Shown here: piece by piece, positions 1-6,322 of the stretch
How positions within the stretch are numbered: the stretch's first letter is position 1
Layout: every line of letters starts with the position of its first letter
Assembly (NCBI GenBank): GCA_900320925.1
Contig: ONUD01000182.1
Location: 1 to 7,055 of the forward strand
Reading direction: 5' to 3'
Length of the DNA: 7,055 nt
Source: an uncultured Eubacteriales bacterium
GTDB taxonomy: Bacteria > Bacillota > Clostridia > Oscillospirales > Acutalibacteraceae
Translations under genes and position numbers: made by a program
Notes under the pieces: generated by a model
What the model saw: only the letters and a program-made list of their open reading frames with translations
What the model was told of the DNA's origin: nothing
The model's database searches: none

Positions 1-46
1 ATTTTACAATAAAATCGTTTCCATATTTTTATTTTATAACCTAAAA

Positions 47-80
47 ATTATATAATAATTTCTCCCGATATTTTGTGCAA
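47..80 (-). promoter_or_regulatory. Weak candidate promoter reading out of the window
   Basis: On the minus strand TTGCAC (75-80) is 17 bp from TATTAT (52-57), and a full-consensus TATAAT overlaps it at 47-52 with a longer 22-bp spacing. The -35 matches consensus at only three positions. It lies between the glg terminator and whatever gene follows beyond base 1. The stretch is very AT-rich, so chance matches are likely. Confidence 0.25.
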
Positions 81-102
81 TATGAATATTTTTTTGTACA
101 TA

Positions 103-141
103 AAATTGCAGCCATCCTTTTGCAAGGTATGACTGCAATTT
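103..141 (-). terminator. Probable terminator of the glg operon
   Basis: On the minus strand, 11 nt after the glgA stop codon, AAATTGCAG begins a 17-bp stem with one G-U pair and one bulged A, closed by a GCAA tetraloop of the GNRA type. The pairing arm ends in CTGCAATTT and is followed by only one more T before ATG, so the U-tract is short and partly inside the stem. The position right after the last gene and the stem stability favour a terminator or a 3'-end stabilising hairpin; the weak U-tract lowers confidence in efficient termination. Confidence 0.6.
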
Positions 142-152
142 CCCGCAGAGCA

Positions 153-1580
153 TTATCCCTCGTTGATAACCTCCCGATAGAGGTTAATATATTCCGTTGC
201 AGAGCGTCCCCAACTGTTGTCGCAGTACATGGCACGCTTGACAAGGATATGCCAGCCGTCATGCTGCCAGTAGCCTGCAATCGCACGGCGGATACATACC
301 AGCATATCCATGGCATCATAGTTGCGGAATGTAAAGCCGTTGCCGTCTCCCGTACCGCTGTCCTTAATGGAGTCACGCAGTCCTCCCACTTCCCTGACAA
401 TGGGGATGGTACCGTACCGCAGGGCAATCATTTGTGACAAGCCGCAGGGTTCTGCTTTGGACGGCATGAGGAACATATCCGCTCCTGCATAGATTTTCCT
501 TGACAGTTCGGGAATGAAGCCGTGGCACGCACAAAGCCTGCCCGGATAGCGTTCCTGCATAGAGCGGAAGAAGCTTTCATACTCCCAGTCACCAGAACCC
601 AGTATAACAAACTGCACGTATTCTTCCCGCATCAGTTGGTCAAGGGCATTTTTCACCAAATCAAGACCTTTATGAGAAACCAGTCTGGTCACCATGGCAA
701 TGATGGGAATTTCGGCATTTTGCTCCAGTCCAAGGCGTTCCTGCAATTTTTGTTTATTGACGGCCTTGCCGGAAAGATCTTCCGGCGTGTAGTGTTCATA
801 GAGATGGATATCGGTAGCAGGGTCATAGGCGGCATTATCAATTCCATTAAGGATGCCCCTGATTTTCCAAGCCCGTGCATTAAGAATGGAATCCAGACCG
901 TGCGAGAACCACGGGTCACGGATCTCCCAAGAATAGCTGGGGCTGACGGTCGTCACACGGTTAGCGGTTTCGATGGCACCTTTCATGAAGTTGATGCAGC
1001 CATCACAATCCAGAATGGAACGGCCGTGGGGAGGGATACCGACCACATCCTCATAGAGTTCGGGACCATACTTGCCCTGATACTGGATATTGTGGATGGT
1101 AAAGACAGATTTGATGCCCCTGTACCAGTCATACTGGGAGTAGAACAGGTTATAGTAAGTCGGCACCAGTGCCGTCTGCCAGTCGTTGCAGTGAATGATG
1201 TCCGGCTTGAAGTCGATGAACGGCAGCATTTCCAACACGGCTCTGGAGAAAAAGGCAAACCGCTCCGCATCATCATAATGACCGTATAAGCCCTGACGCT
1301 TGAAATAGTACTGGTTATCGAGGAAATAGTAGATGACCCCGTTCCAGCGTGCTTCAAACACGCCGCAGTACTGCCTCCTCCAGGAAACCGGCACCGAAAA
1401 GCTGGTCAAAAAACGCATCTGATTTTGCAGGCTTTCGGGTATCTCCTCATACAGCGGCATCACGATACGGCAGCCAATTAACCGCTGCCGCAGAGCATGA
1501 GGCAAAGAGCCTGAAACATCCGCAAGACCGCCCGATGCTGCAAACGGCTGGGCTTCACTTGTCACAAACAGACACTTCAT
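153..1580 (-). CDS. glgA: Glycogen synthase (ADP-glucose dependent, GT5)
   Basis: This cytoplasmic enzyme transfers glucose from ADP-glucose to the non-reducing end of an alpha-1,4-glucan. The 475 residues match the usual bacterial GlgA length of about 470-490. The N-terminal GT5 domain begins with SGGLADV (16-22), followed by HCNDWQ (130-135) and TIHNIQYQG (161-169). The C-terminal Rossmann domain has NGID (245-248), TRLVSHKGLDLV (298-309, with Arg299 and Lys304 in the places of the E. coli nucleotide-sugar contacts Arg300 and Lys305), and AEPCGLSQ (376-383), whose Glu377 matches the E. coli catalytic Glu377. The oddity is Ala15-Ser16 where the family usually has KTGGL, so the N-terminal lysine is absent. 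The ATG start follows AGGGGAGGA (1587-1595) by 6 nt and lies 18 bp after glgD. It is the last gene of the operon. The identification is firm; the effect of the lysine loss is unknown. Confidence 0.97.
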   Translation of the reverse strand: MKCLFVTSEAQPFAASGGLADVSGSLPHALRQRLIGCRIVMPLYEEIPESLQNQMRFLTSFSVPVSWRRQYCGVFEARWNGVIYYFLDNQYYFKRQGLYGHYDDAERFAFFSRAVLEMLPFIDFKPDIIHCNDWQTALVPTYYNLFYSQYDWYRGIKSVFTIHNIQYQGKYGPELYEDVVGIPPHGRSILDCDGCINFMKGAIETANRVTTVSPSYSWEIRDPWFSHGLDSILNARAWKIRGILNGIDNAAYDPATDIHLYEHYTPEDLSGKAVNKQKLQERLGLEQNAEIPIIAMVTRLVSHKGLDLVKNALDQLMREEYVQFVILGSGDWEYESFFRSMQERYPGRLCACHGFIPELSRKIYAGADMFLMPSKAEPCGLSQMIALRYGTIPIVREVGGLRDSIKDSGTGDGNGFTFRNYDAMDMLVCIRRAIAGYWQHDGWHILVKRAMYCDNSWGRSATEYINLYREVINEG

Positions 1581-1598
1581 TTACACTCCTCCCCTATC

Positions 1599-2711
1599 TT
1601 ACACAACACTTTCTTTACTGATATAAACGGGGTACGAAAGCTGACCCGCAAGCGTCTTTTCATCACGGACGGTAACATCCTTGTCCACGATAACATAACT
1701 CAGGCTGGAATTGGCTCCGATCATCGTATCCTGCATAATGACACAGTTGGATATCTTGGTACCCTTGCCGATGTGTACCCCCTTGAAGAGGACACAGTTT
1801 TCCACTTCACCGTCAATGATACAGCCGCTTCCAATCAAAGAATTTTTGACCTTGGAATCCAGACCGTACTTGGTCGGCATATCATCCCTGACCTTGGTAT
1901 AGATGGGACGGTCACCCCTGAACAAATCGTCACGCACTTCACTGTTCATCAGTGCCATATTGGCATTGAAATACGCACTCGGCGAGGTGATCATCGGGGC
2001 AAAGCCCTTGAACTCATACCCATAGATATGGAGGTTCTTGTATTCTCCCTGAATCATATCCCGTTTGAAGTCCATGGTATTCTTGCTGACGCACTTGTTC
2101 ACTAATTCGATGAGCAGTTCTCTCTTGATCAGCATGATGTTCATATAGAAGCTGCACGTCCCCGAGATAGACGGGCTGACCAACACATCCGTCACCTTGC
2201 CCTTGGCGTCAAATGACAGCACCATCGGGTCATGCAGTTTTGCAGGGAGAACATCCCTTTTATACACGAGCGTAATATCCGCACCGTTTTCCAGGTGCTT
2301 TTCAAAGACCTTCTGGTAGTCGATATTACAAATCACGTCACAGTCCGAAATGACCACATATTCCTCGGAGGAATTTTTCAAAAACGGCATGATGGAACGG
2401 TACGTGGACACTCTGTTGGCATAGTCCGACGGATCCATGAACGGCGGCAGAATAAACAAACCGTTTCTCTGTCGGGAGAGATCCCATGCCTTGCCGGTAC
2501 CGAGGTGATCCATCAAGGACTGGTAGTTGCTTTTTGTCAGGACGCCTACTTTATTGATACCGGAGTTGACCATGTTGGAAAGAGGGAAGTCAATCAGACG
2601 GTATCTGCCGCCGAACGGCACGGCACCCATGGTTCTTCTCTCCGTGATTTCGCTGATGAGCTTTTCATGGAGATTAGAGAAGATAATTCCTAAGATTCTG
2701 TTACCACGCAT
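1599..2711 (-). CDS. glgD: Glucose-1-phosphate adenylyltransferase, GlgD subunit
   Basis: This is a 370-residue paralogue of GlgC that in Firmicutes forms a mixed complex with it and alters its activity. It keeps the ADP-glucose pyrophosphorylase fold: the VPFGGRYRLIDFPLSN segment (31-46), GTGKAWDL (71-78), and a C-terminal left-handed beta-helix with hexapeptide-type repeats from about residue 288 (SLIGSGCIIDGEVENCVLF). The N-terminal nucleotide loop GGxGxRL is replaced by IIFSNLHEKL (9-18), SGDHIY becomes SDCDVI (122-127), and the FEEKP glucose-1-phosphate motif is absent. These losses fit a regulatory or structural subunit with little or no catalysis of its own, as known for the family. 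The start is fixed by AGAGGAGGT 9 nt upstream, which lies inside the end of glgC. The gap to glgC is only 2 bp, suggesting translational coupling and balanced subunit output. Confidence 0.95.
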   Translation of the reverse strand: MRGNRILGIIFSNLHEKLISEITERRTMGAVPFGGRYRLIDFPLSNMVNSGINKVGVLTKSNYQSLMDHLGTGKAWDLSRQRNGLFILPPFMDPSDYANRVSTYRSIMPFLKNSSEEYVVISDCDVICNIDYQKVFEKHLENGADITLVYKRDVLPAKLHDPMVLSFDAKGKVTDVLVSPSISGTCSFYMNIMLIKRELLIELVNKCVSKNTMDFKRDMIQGEYKNLHIYGYEFKGFAPMITSPSAYFNANMALMNSEVRDDLFRGDRPIYTKVRDDMPTKYGLDSKVKNSLIGSGCIIDGEVENCVLFKGVHIGKGTKISNCVIMQDTMIGANSSLSYVIVDKDVTVRDEKTLAGQLSYPVYISKESVV

Positions 2712-2713
2712 GA

Positions 2714-3928
2714 TTATTTTACCTCCTCTATATCTTTTGCGACCATTTCTTTCGGTGCGACCTTGGCTCCTGCACCGATGTTCAGGTTATCACCGACCAC
2801 GGCAATGCCCCACTGGTCCTTATCTTCAATATCTTCCGGTCTTGCACCGACCACGGCATTCTTGCCGATGACGGTATTTTCCGAAACGATGGCAAATCGG
2901 ACAACGGCACCCTCTTCAATGACACAGCCCGGCATAATGATGGAGGATTCCACCACAGCACCCGGTTTCACTACTACATTGGAGAAAAGGATGGAAAATT
3001 CCAATTCACCGCTGATACTACAGCCGTCACCAATGAGAGAGTTCTGTATTTTTGCCCCCTCGCCGATATACTGCGGCGGCACGACAGGATTCCGTGAATA
3101 AATCTTCCATGATTCGTCTGTCAAGTCAAGCGGCACATTCGGGTCAAGCAGATCCATATTGGCTTCCCAAAGGCTGTCGATGGTTCCGACATCCTTCCAG
3201 TAGCCCTCGAACTGGTAGGCAAACATTCTCTGACCGTCCTCCAGCATTCTGGGGAGAACATTCTTACCAAAGTCATGCTCTGAGCCTTCCTCATCCTCAT
3301 CTTCAATCAGGTACTGTCTGAGCTTGTTCCAGCTAAAGACATAGATACCCATGGAAGCATTGGTGCTTTTGGGGTGCTTTGGTTTTTCTTCAAACTCATA
3401 AATAGAGCCGTCGGGATTGGTATTCATGATACCGAAGCGGGAAGCCTCTGCCAGCGGCACGTCAATGACAGCAATCGTACAGTCGGCATTGTTTTCCTTA
3501 TGGAAGGCAATCATCTTGGAATAATCCATCTTATAGATATGGTCACCCGAAAGAATCACGACATAATCAGGATTATATCTGTCAATATAGTTGATATTCT
3601 GGTAGATGGCATTGGCAGTACCTTTGTACCAGTCTGTCCCCTTGATTTGCTGGTATGGGGAAAGCACACTGACACCGCTGTTCATGCTGTCCAGATCCCA
3701 TGGCTGACCGCTGCCAATATACTCATTGAGTACCAGCGGCTGGTACTGGGTCAGGACACCGACTGCCTCAATACCCGAATTGACACAGTTGGAGAGCGGG
3801 AAATCAATAATACGGTATTTGCCGCCGAACGGAACGGCAGGTTTTGCAAGTTTTTGGGTCAGCACACCCAATCTGCTTCCCTGTCCTCCGGCAAGCAGCA
3901 TGGCCACTACTTCTTGCTTTGGATACAT
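2714..3928 (-). CDS. glgC: Glucose-1-phosphate adenylyltransferase, catalytic GlgC subunit
   Basis: It makes ADP-glucose and pyrophosphate from ATP and glucose-1-phosphate, the committed and usually regulated step of bacterial glycogen synthesis. All catalytic motifs are visible in 404 residues: the nucleotide loop GGQGSRL (14-20), KPAVPFGGKYRIIDF (29-43), GTANAIYQN (103-111), SGDHIYKMDY (127-136, where Asp129 aligns with E. coli catalytic Asp142), FEEKP (179-183, with Glu181-Lys182 for glucose-1-phosphate), SMGIYVF (192-198) and YWKDVGTI (243-250). A left-handed beta-helix domain follows from about residue 290. The ATG start has AAAGGAGG (3936-3943) 7 nt upstream and lies 20 bp after glgB. 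The last sense codons (DIEEVK) encode the ribosome binding site for glgD. Effector preference cannot be read from the sequence; clostridial GlgC is known to depend on GlgD for full activity. Confidence 0.97.
   Translation of the reverse strand: MYPKQEVVAMLLAGGQGSRLGVLTQKLAKPAVPFGGKYRIIDFPLSNCVNSGIEAVGVLTQYQPLVLNEYIGSGQPWDLDSMNSGVSVLSPYQQIKGTDWYKGTANAIYQNINYIDRYNPDYVVILSGDHIYKMDYSKMIAFHKENNADCTIAVIDVPLAEASRFGIMNTNPDGSIYEFEEKPKHPKSTNASMGIYVFSWNKLRQYLIEDEDEEGSEHDFGKNVLPRMLEDGQRMFAYQFEGYWKDVGTIDSLWEANMDLLDPNVPLDLTDESWKIYSRNPVVPPQYIGEGAKIQNSLIGDGCSISGELEFSILFSNVVVKPGAVVESSIIMPGCVIEEGAVVRFAIVSENTVIGKNAVVGARPEDIEDKDQWGIAVVGDNLNIGAGAKVAPKEMVAKDIEEVK
2721..2729 (-). promoter_or_regulatory. glgD ribosome binding site embedded in the glgC coding end
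   Basis: AGAGGAGGT on the minus strand overlaps the codons for Ile-Glu-Glu-Val near the GlgC C-terminus. It lies 9 nt from the glgD ATG, with the glgC TAA in between. Ribosomes finishing glgC therefore end on top of the glgD initiation site, the usual arrangement for translational coupling of complex subunits. Confidence 0.88.
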
Positions 3929-3948
3929 AATGGTTCCTCCTTTAGTGA

Positions 3949-6015
3949 TTACTCGGCAGATTCTGCTTTTTTTGTTTTGGTTGATTTTCTGGTTGTTTTC
4001 TTTTTGGGCTTTTCCACTTCTGTGGTTTCCTCTGCCTTTTTAGCAGACTTCTTTTTGGAAGTCTTTTTAGCGGCAGCTTCCGTATCCGTCTTTTTGACTC
4101 TCTTCTTGGGCTTTTTACGCACGCACTTCAGATACATGACGGAAAGCGGCGGAAGTGTCAGGGAAATCGACTGTTCAAACCCATGCATCGACACTTCATC
4201 AGACACAATTGCCGTTCCGTTAGAAATGCCCGAACCGCCGAACTCTGTCCACTCGGTATTCAGCACTTCGCTGTACGTACCGTTTACGGGGACACCGATG
4301 CGATAATTTTCACGCAGCATCGGTTGGAAGTTGCAGACAACGATAATTTCCTTGCCGTTTTTGTCGATACGGCGGAACGAAATAACGCTTTGTGTATAGT
4401 CATCGTGGGAGATCCACGAGAAGCCTTCCCATGAATAATCCACTTCCCACATAGGGCTGTTGTCAATATAGAAATGGTTGACCGCCTTGAAGAAGTTTTT
4501 CAGGTCGTTGTGGGCGGGGTAGTCCAGCAGCATCCAATCCAGTTCGGCGGCATAGTCCCATTCTTTGAACTGTCCGAACTCTGTTCCCATGAAAGTCAGT
4601 TTTTTGCCGGGGTGTGCCATCATGTAAGCCACGAATGTCCTCACGCCTGCAAACTTCATTTCATAGTTGCCGGGCATTTTATTAATCAGGGACGCCTTGC
4701 CATAGACCACCTCATCGTGCGAAATCGGCAGGATAAAGTTCTCGGAGAATGCATACAGGAACGAGAAGGTCAGATTGTCATGGTTGAACGGCCGGTACAG
4801 CGGATCAAGGGATACATAATGAAGCATATCGTTCATCCAGCCCATGTTCCATTTATAGTTGAAGCCCAGACCGCCCATATATGTAGGCTTGGAAACATTC
4901 GCCCATGCGGTGGACTCTTCTGCAATCATCAGCACGCTGGGATAATAGTAGAATGCCGCCTCGTTCAGCTTATGGAGGAATGCGACTGCTTCCAGATTAT
5001 CCTTGCCGCCGAATTTATTGGGTACCCATTCCCCATCTCTTCGGCTGTAGTCGAGGTACAGCATGGAAGCCACTGCATCGACACGCAAGCCGTCAATATG
5101 ATAATAGTCCATCCAGAAGATGGCACTGGAAATCAGGAAGCTGACCACTTCATTTCTGCCGTAGTCAAACACCAGTGTTCCCCAGTCCTTATGCTCACCC
5201 TTGCGGGGGTCGGCATATTCATAGCAGGGGGTACCGTCAAAGCGTGCCAAACCATGGGCATCTCTCGGGAAGTGTGCCGGCACCCAGTCCATAATGACGG
5301 AAATTCCTGCCTGATGGCACCTGTCCACAAAGTTCATGAAATCATGCGGACTGCCGTAGCGGGACGTGATGGCAAAATAGCCTGTTACCTGATAGCCCCA
5401 CGAAGCATCAAACGGATACTCCGTCATCGGCATCAGTTCAATATGTGTATATCCCATGTCCTTGACATAGGGAATCAGTTCATCTGCCAGTTTGCTGTAA
5501 GAGAAATAGTTGCCGTCCTCATATTTTCTCCAGGAACCCGCATGAAGCTCATAGATATTCATCGGACTGCTGTAGGATTCATGCTCATTCTTGGTTTTCT
5601 GCCATTTCTGGTCATGCCACTCATAGCCGTCAATGTCCACAAATACAGAAGCGTTATTCGGGCGTGTTTCATAGTGATAGGCATACGGGTCCGATTTCAG
5701 CACGCACACATCATCAAAGGTTTCGATACTGTACTTATAGATGGCGTAGACTCCCACAATATCCGCAATAAAGCATTCCCATACACCGCCGTCCGAAATC
5801 CTGTTCATTCTGTGTGCATTTCTGTCCCAGTTGTTGAACGTGCCAACCACCGAGACCGTTTTGGCATTGGGAGCCCATGTACGGAACATCACCCCGTCAA
5901 CACCGTCACGATTTTCCTTGTGAGCACCGAGGTACTGATAGGCATGATAGTGTTCCCCGCTGTGGAACAAATCAAGATCAGAACGCTCATTGACTTCACT
6001 GTTGCCCAACTGCAT
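3949..6015 (-). CDS. glgB: 1,4-alpha-glucan branching enzyme with Lys-rich C-terminal tail
   Basis: It cuts an alpha-1,4 chain and rejoins it as an alpha-1,6 branch on growing glycogen. Counting 688 residues from the chosen ATG, there is one CBM48 domain (about 24-120, with GTFNNW) and not the extra N-terminal module of E. coli GlgB. The GH13 barrel follows with DWVPAHF (243-249), GLRVDAV (309-315, nucleophile Asp313), AEEST (365-369, acid/base Glu366), SHDEVVYGK (432-440, His433-Asp434) and GTEFGQF (477-483). A C-terminal beta domain ends near residue 632. The remaining 56 residues hold 21 Lys and 3 Arg against 8 acidic residues, an unusual histone-H1-like tail. The ATG at 6015 is preferred over the in-frame ATG at 6057 because AAGGAG lies 9 nt upstream and the 6057 ATG falls 3 nt from the promoter -10 box, before the expected transcript start. 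First gene of the operon. Confidence 0.96.
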   Translation of the reverse strand: MQLGNSEVNERSDLDLFHSGEHYHAYQYLGAHKENRDGVDGVMFRTWAPNAKTVSVVGTFNNWDRNAHRMNRISDGGVWECFIADIVGVYAIYKYSIETFDDVCVLKSDPYAYHYETRPNNASVFVDIDGYEWHDQKWQKTKNEHESYSSPMNIYELHAGSWRKYEDGNYFSYSKLADELIPYVKDMGYTHIELMPMTEYPFDASWGYQVTGYFAITSRYGSPHDFMNFVDRCHQAGISVIMDWVPAHFPRDAHGLARFDGTPCYEYADPRKGEHKDWGTLVFDYGRNEVVSFLISSAIFWMDYYHIDGLRVDAVASMLYLDYSRRDGEWVPNKFGGKDNLEAVAFLHKLNEAAFYYYPSVLMIAEESTAWANVSKPTYMGGLGFNYKWNMGWMNDMLHYVSLDPLYRPFNHDNLTFSFLYAFSENFILPISHDEVVYGKASLINKMPGNYEMKFAGVRTFVAYMMAHPGKKLTFMGTEFGQFKEWDYAAELDWMLLDYPAHNDLKNFFKAVNHFYIDNSPMWEVDYSWEGFSWISHDDYTQSVISFRRIDKNGKEIIVVCNFQPMLRENYRIGVPVNGTYSEVLNTEWTEFGGSGISNGTAIVSDEVSMHGFEQSISLTLPPLSVMYLKCVRKKPKKRVKKTDTEAAAKKTSKKKSAKKAEETTEVEKPKKKTTRKSTKTKKAESAE

Positions 6016-6024
6016 ATATAACAA

Positions 6025-6030
6025 CTCCTT
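6025..6030 (-). promoter_or_regulatory. Ribosome binding site that sets the glgB start
   Basis: AAGGAG on the minus strand lies 9 nt before the ATG at 6013-6015. It supports the 688-residue GlgB over the longer frame beginning at 6057. The extra 14 residues of the longer frame (MYLIGSFSIKELLY) do not look like the start of a branching enzyme and are read from DNA around the expected transcript start. Confidence 0.88.
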
Positions 6031-6059
6031 TATACTAAAACTACCAATCAGATACATAT

Positions 6060-6088
6060 ATCATACCTTAATTTTGGATAAATTTCAA
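6060..6088 (-). promoter_or_regulatory. Sigma-A type promoter of the glgBCDA operon
   Basis: On the minus strand a -35 box TTGAAA (6083-6088) and a -10 box TATGAT (6060-6065) are separated by exactly 17 bp. The expected transcript start is near 6052-6054, giving a leader of about 38 nt before the glgB ATG at 6015. The position just downstream of the amidohydrolase terminator and upstream of glgB makes it the natural operon promoter. No other promoter of this quality was seen before glgC, glgD or glgA. Confidence 0.88.
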
Positions 6089-6101
6089 GTGCTTTTGAAA
6101 T
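6082..6101. promoter_or_regulatory. Inverted repeat over the glgB -35 box (possible operator)
   Basis: The plus strand reads ATTTCAA, six bases (GTGCTT), then TTGAAAT: a perfect 7+7 inverted repeat. One arm contains the whole -35 hexamer of the glg promoter. A third copy of the half-site as TGAAATA lies at 6110-6116, in direct repeat with the TGAAATA at 6096-6102. It resembles a transcription-factor site placed to block or recruit RNA polymerase, but it lacks the central CG of a typical catabolite-repression (cre) or LacI-family site, so no regulator can be named. AT-rich DNA can produce such repeats by chance. Confidence 0.45.
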
Positions 6102-6180
6102 ACTTTCTATGAAATATTGTTAATTTTTTAGGATAATATTCCCACAAAGAATGATAGTTCTGTTTTCGCCCCTGTCCGAC

Positions 6181-6216
6181 AAAAAAACGCAGTACATGGT
6201 CTGCCCATGCACTGCG
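6181..6216 (-). terminator. Rho-independent terminator after the amidohydrolase
   Basis: Read on the minus strand, 6216 to 6188 forms a 12-bp stem (CGCAGTGCATGG with CCATGTACTGCG) closed by a 5-nt loop. Every position pairs, with one G-U wobble, and the stem is followed at once by seven T residues (6187-6181). It lies about 105 bases after the amidohydrolase stop codon and before the glgB promoter, so it should isolate the glg operon from upstream transcription. The A opposite C on the plus strand makes the stem less perfect in that direction, and no T-run follows there, so it acts in the minus direction only. Confidence 0.93.
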
Positions 6217-6280
6217 GACTTTGTAGCATTTTGCATAAATAAAGAAAGTAAAATTTGTCAGCAGAGGAAAGGTACTGTAA

Positions 6281-6309
6281 TTGACTTTAACCCTTTAAAG
6301 TGCTATACT
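6281..6309 (+). promoter_or_regulatory. Strong sigma-A-like promoter facing into the amidohydrolase gene (antisense)
   Basis: The plus strand has TTGACT (6281-6286), a 17-bp spacer and TATACT (6304-6309), with TGC just before the -10 as in an extended -10 element. Each hexamer differs from consensus at one base. The predicted transcript would start near 6316 and run antisense to the amidohydrolase. No plus-strand gene follows. The spacer holds a perfect inverted repeat (6284-6301). It is also divergent from the glgB promoter. The match is good enough to call a promoter; its function is unknown. Confidence 0.6.
6284..6301. repeat. Perfect 7-bp inverted repeat in the spacer of the plus-strand promoter
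   Basis: ACTTTAA, loop CCCT, TTAAAGT. The repeat begins inside the -35 hexamer and fills most of the spacer up to the -10 region, a classic place for a repressor site. It has no T-run on either side, so it is not a terminator. Confidence 0.6.
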
Positions 6310-6322
6310 ATGTAAGTGCTTT

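Noticed and set aside
522..1289. Plus-strand ORF of 255 codons opposite glgA
   Set aside because: It is in exact codon register with glgA on the other strand, so it stays open because glgA rarely uses TTA, CTA and TCA codons. The protein has no recognisable features.
3374..4306. Plus-strand ORF of 310 codons across the glgB/glgC junction
   Set aside because: Antisense to two well-identified genes. The hydrophobic Phe/Val/Leu stretch is the reverse complement of the Lys/Glu-rich GlgB tail and should not be read as a membrane protein.
4474..6021. Plus-strand ORF of 515 codons opposite glgB
   Set aside because: Long, but codon-aligned with glgB, which has clear branching-enzyme catalytic motifs. 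The antisense protein is His/Val/Ile-rich with no family resemblance and no good ribosome site.
6016..6057. Upstream in-frame ATG extending GlgB by 14 residues
   Set aside because: It lies 3 nt from the -10 box, before the expected transcript start, and has a poorer ribosome site than the ATG at 6015.
6082..6101. Catabolite-repression (cre) site at the glg promoter
   Set aside because: The inverted repeat lacks the central CG and the spacing of cre elements, so only a generic operator can be suggested.
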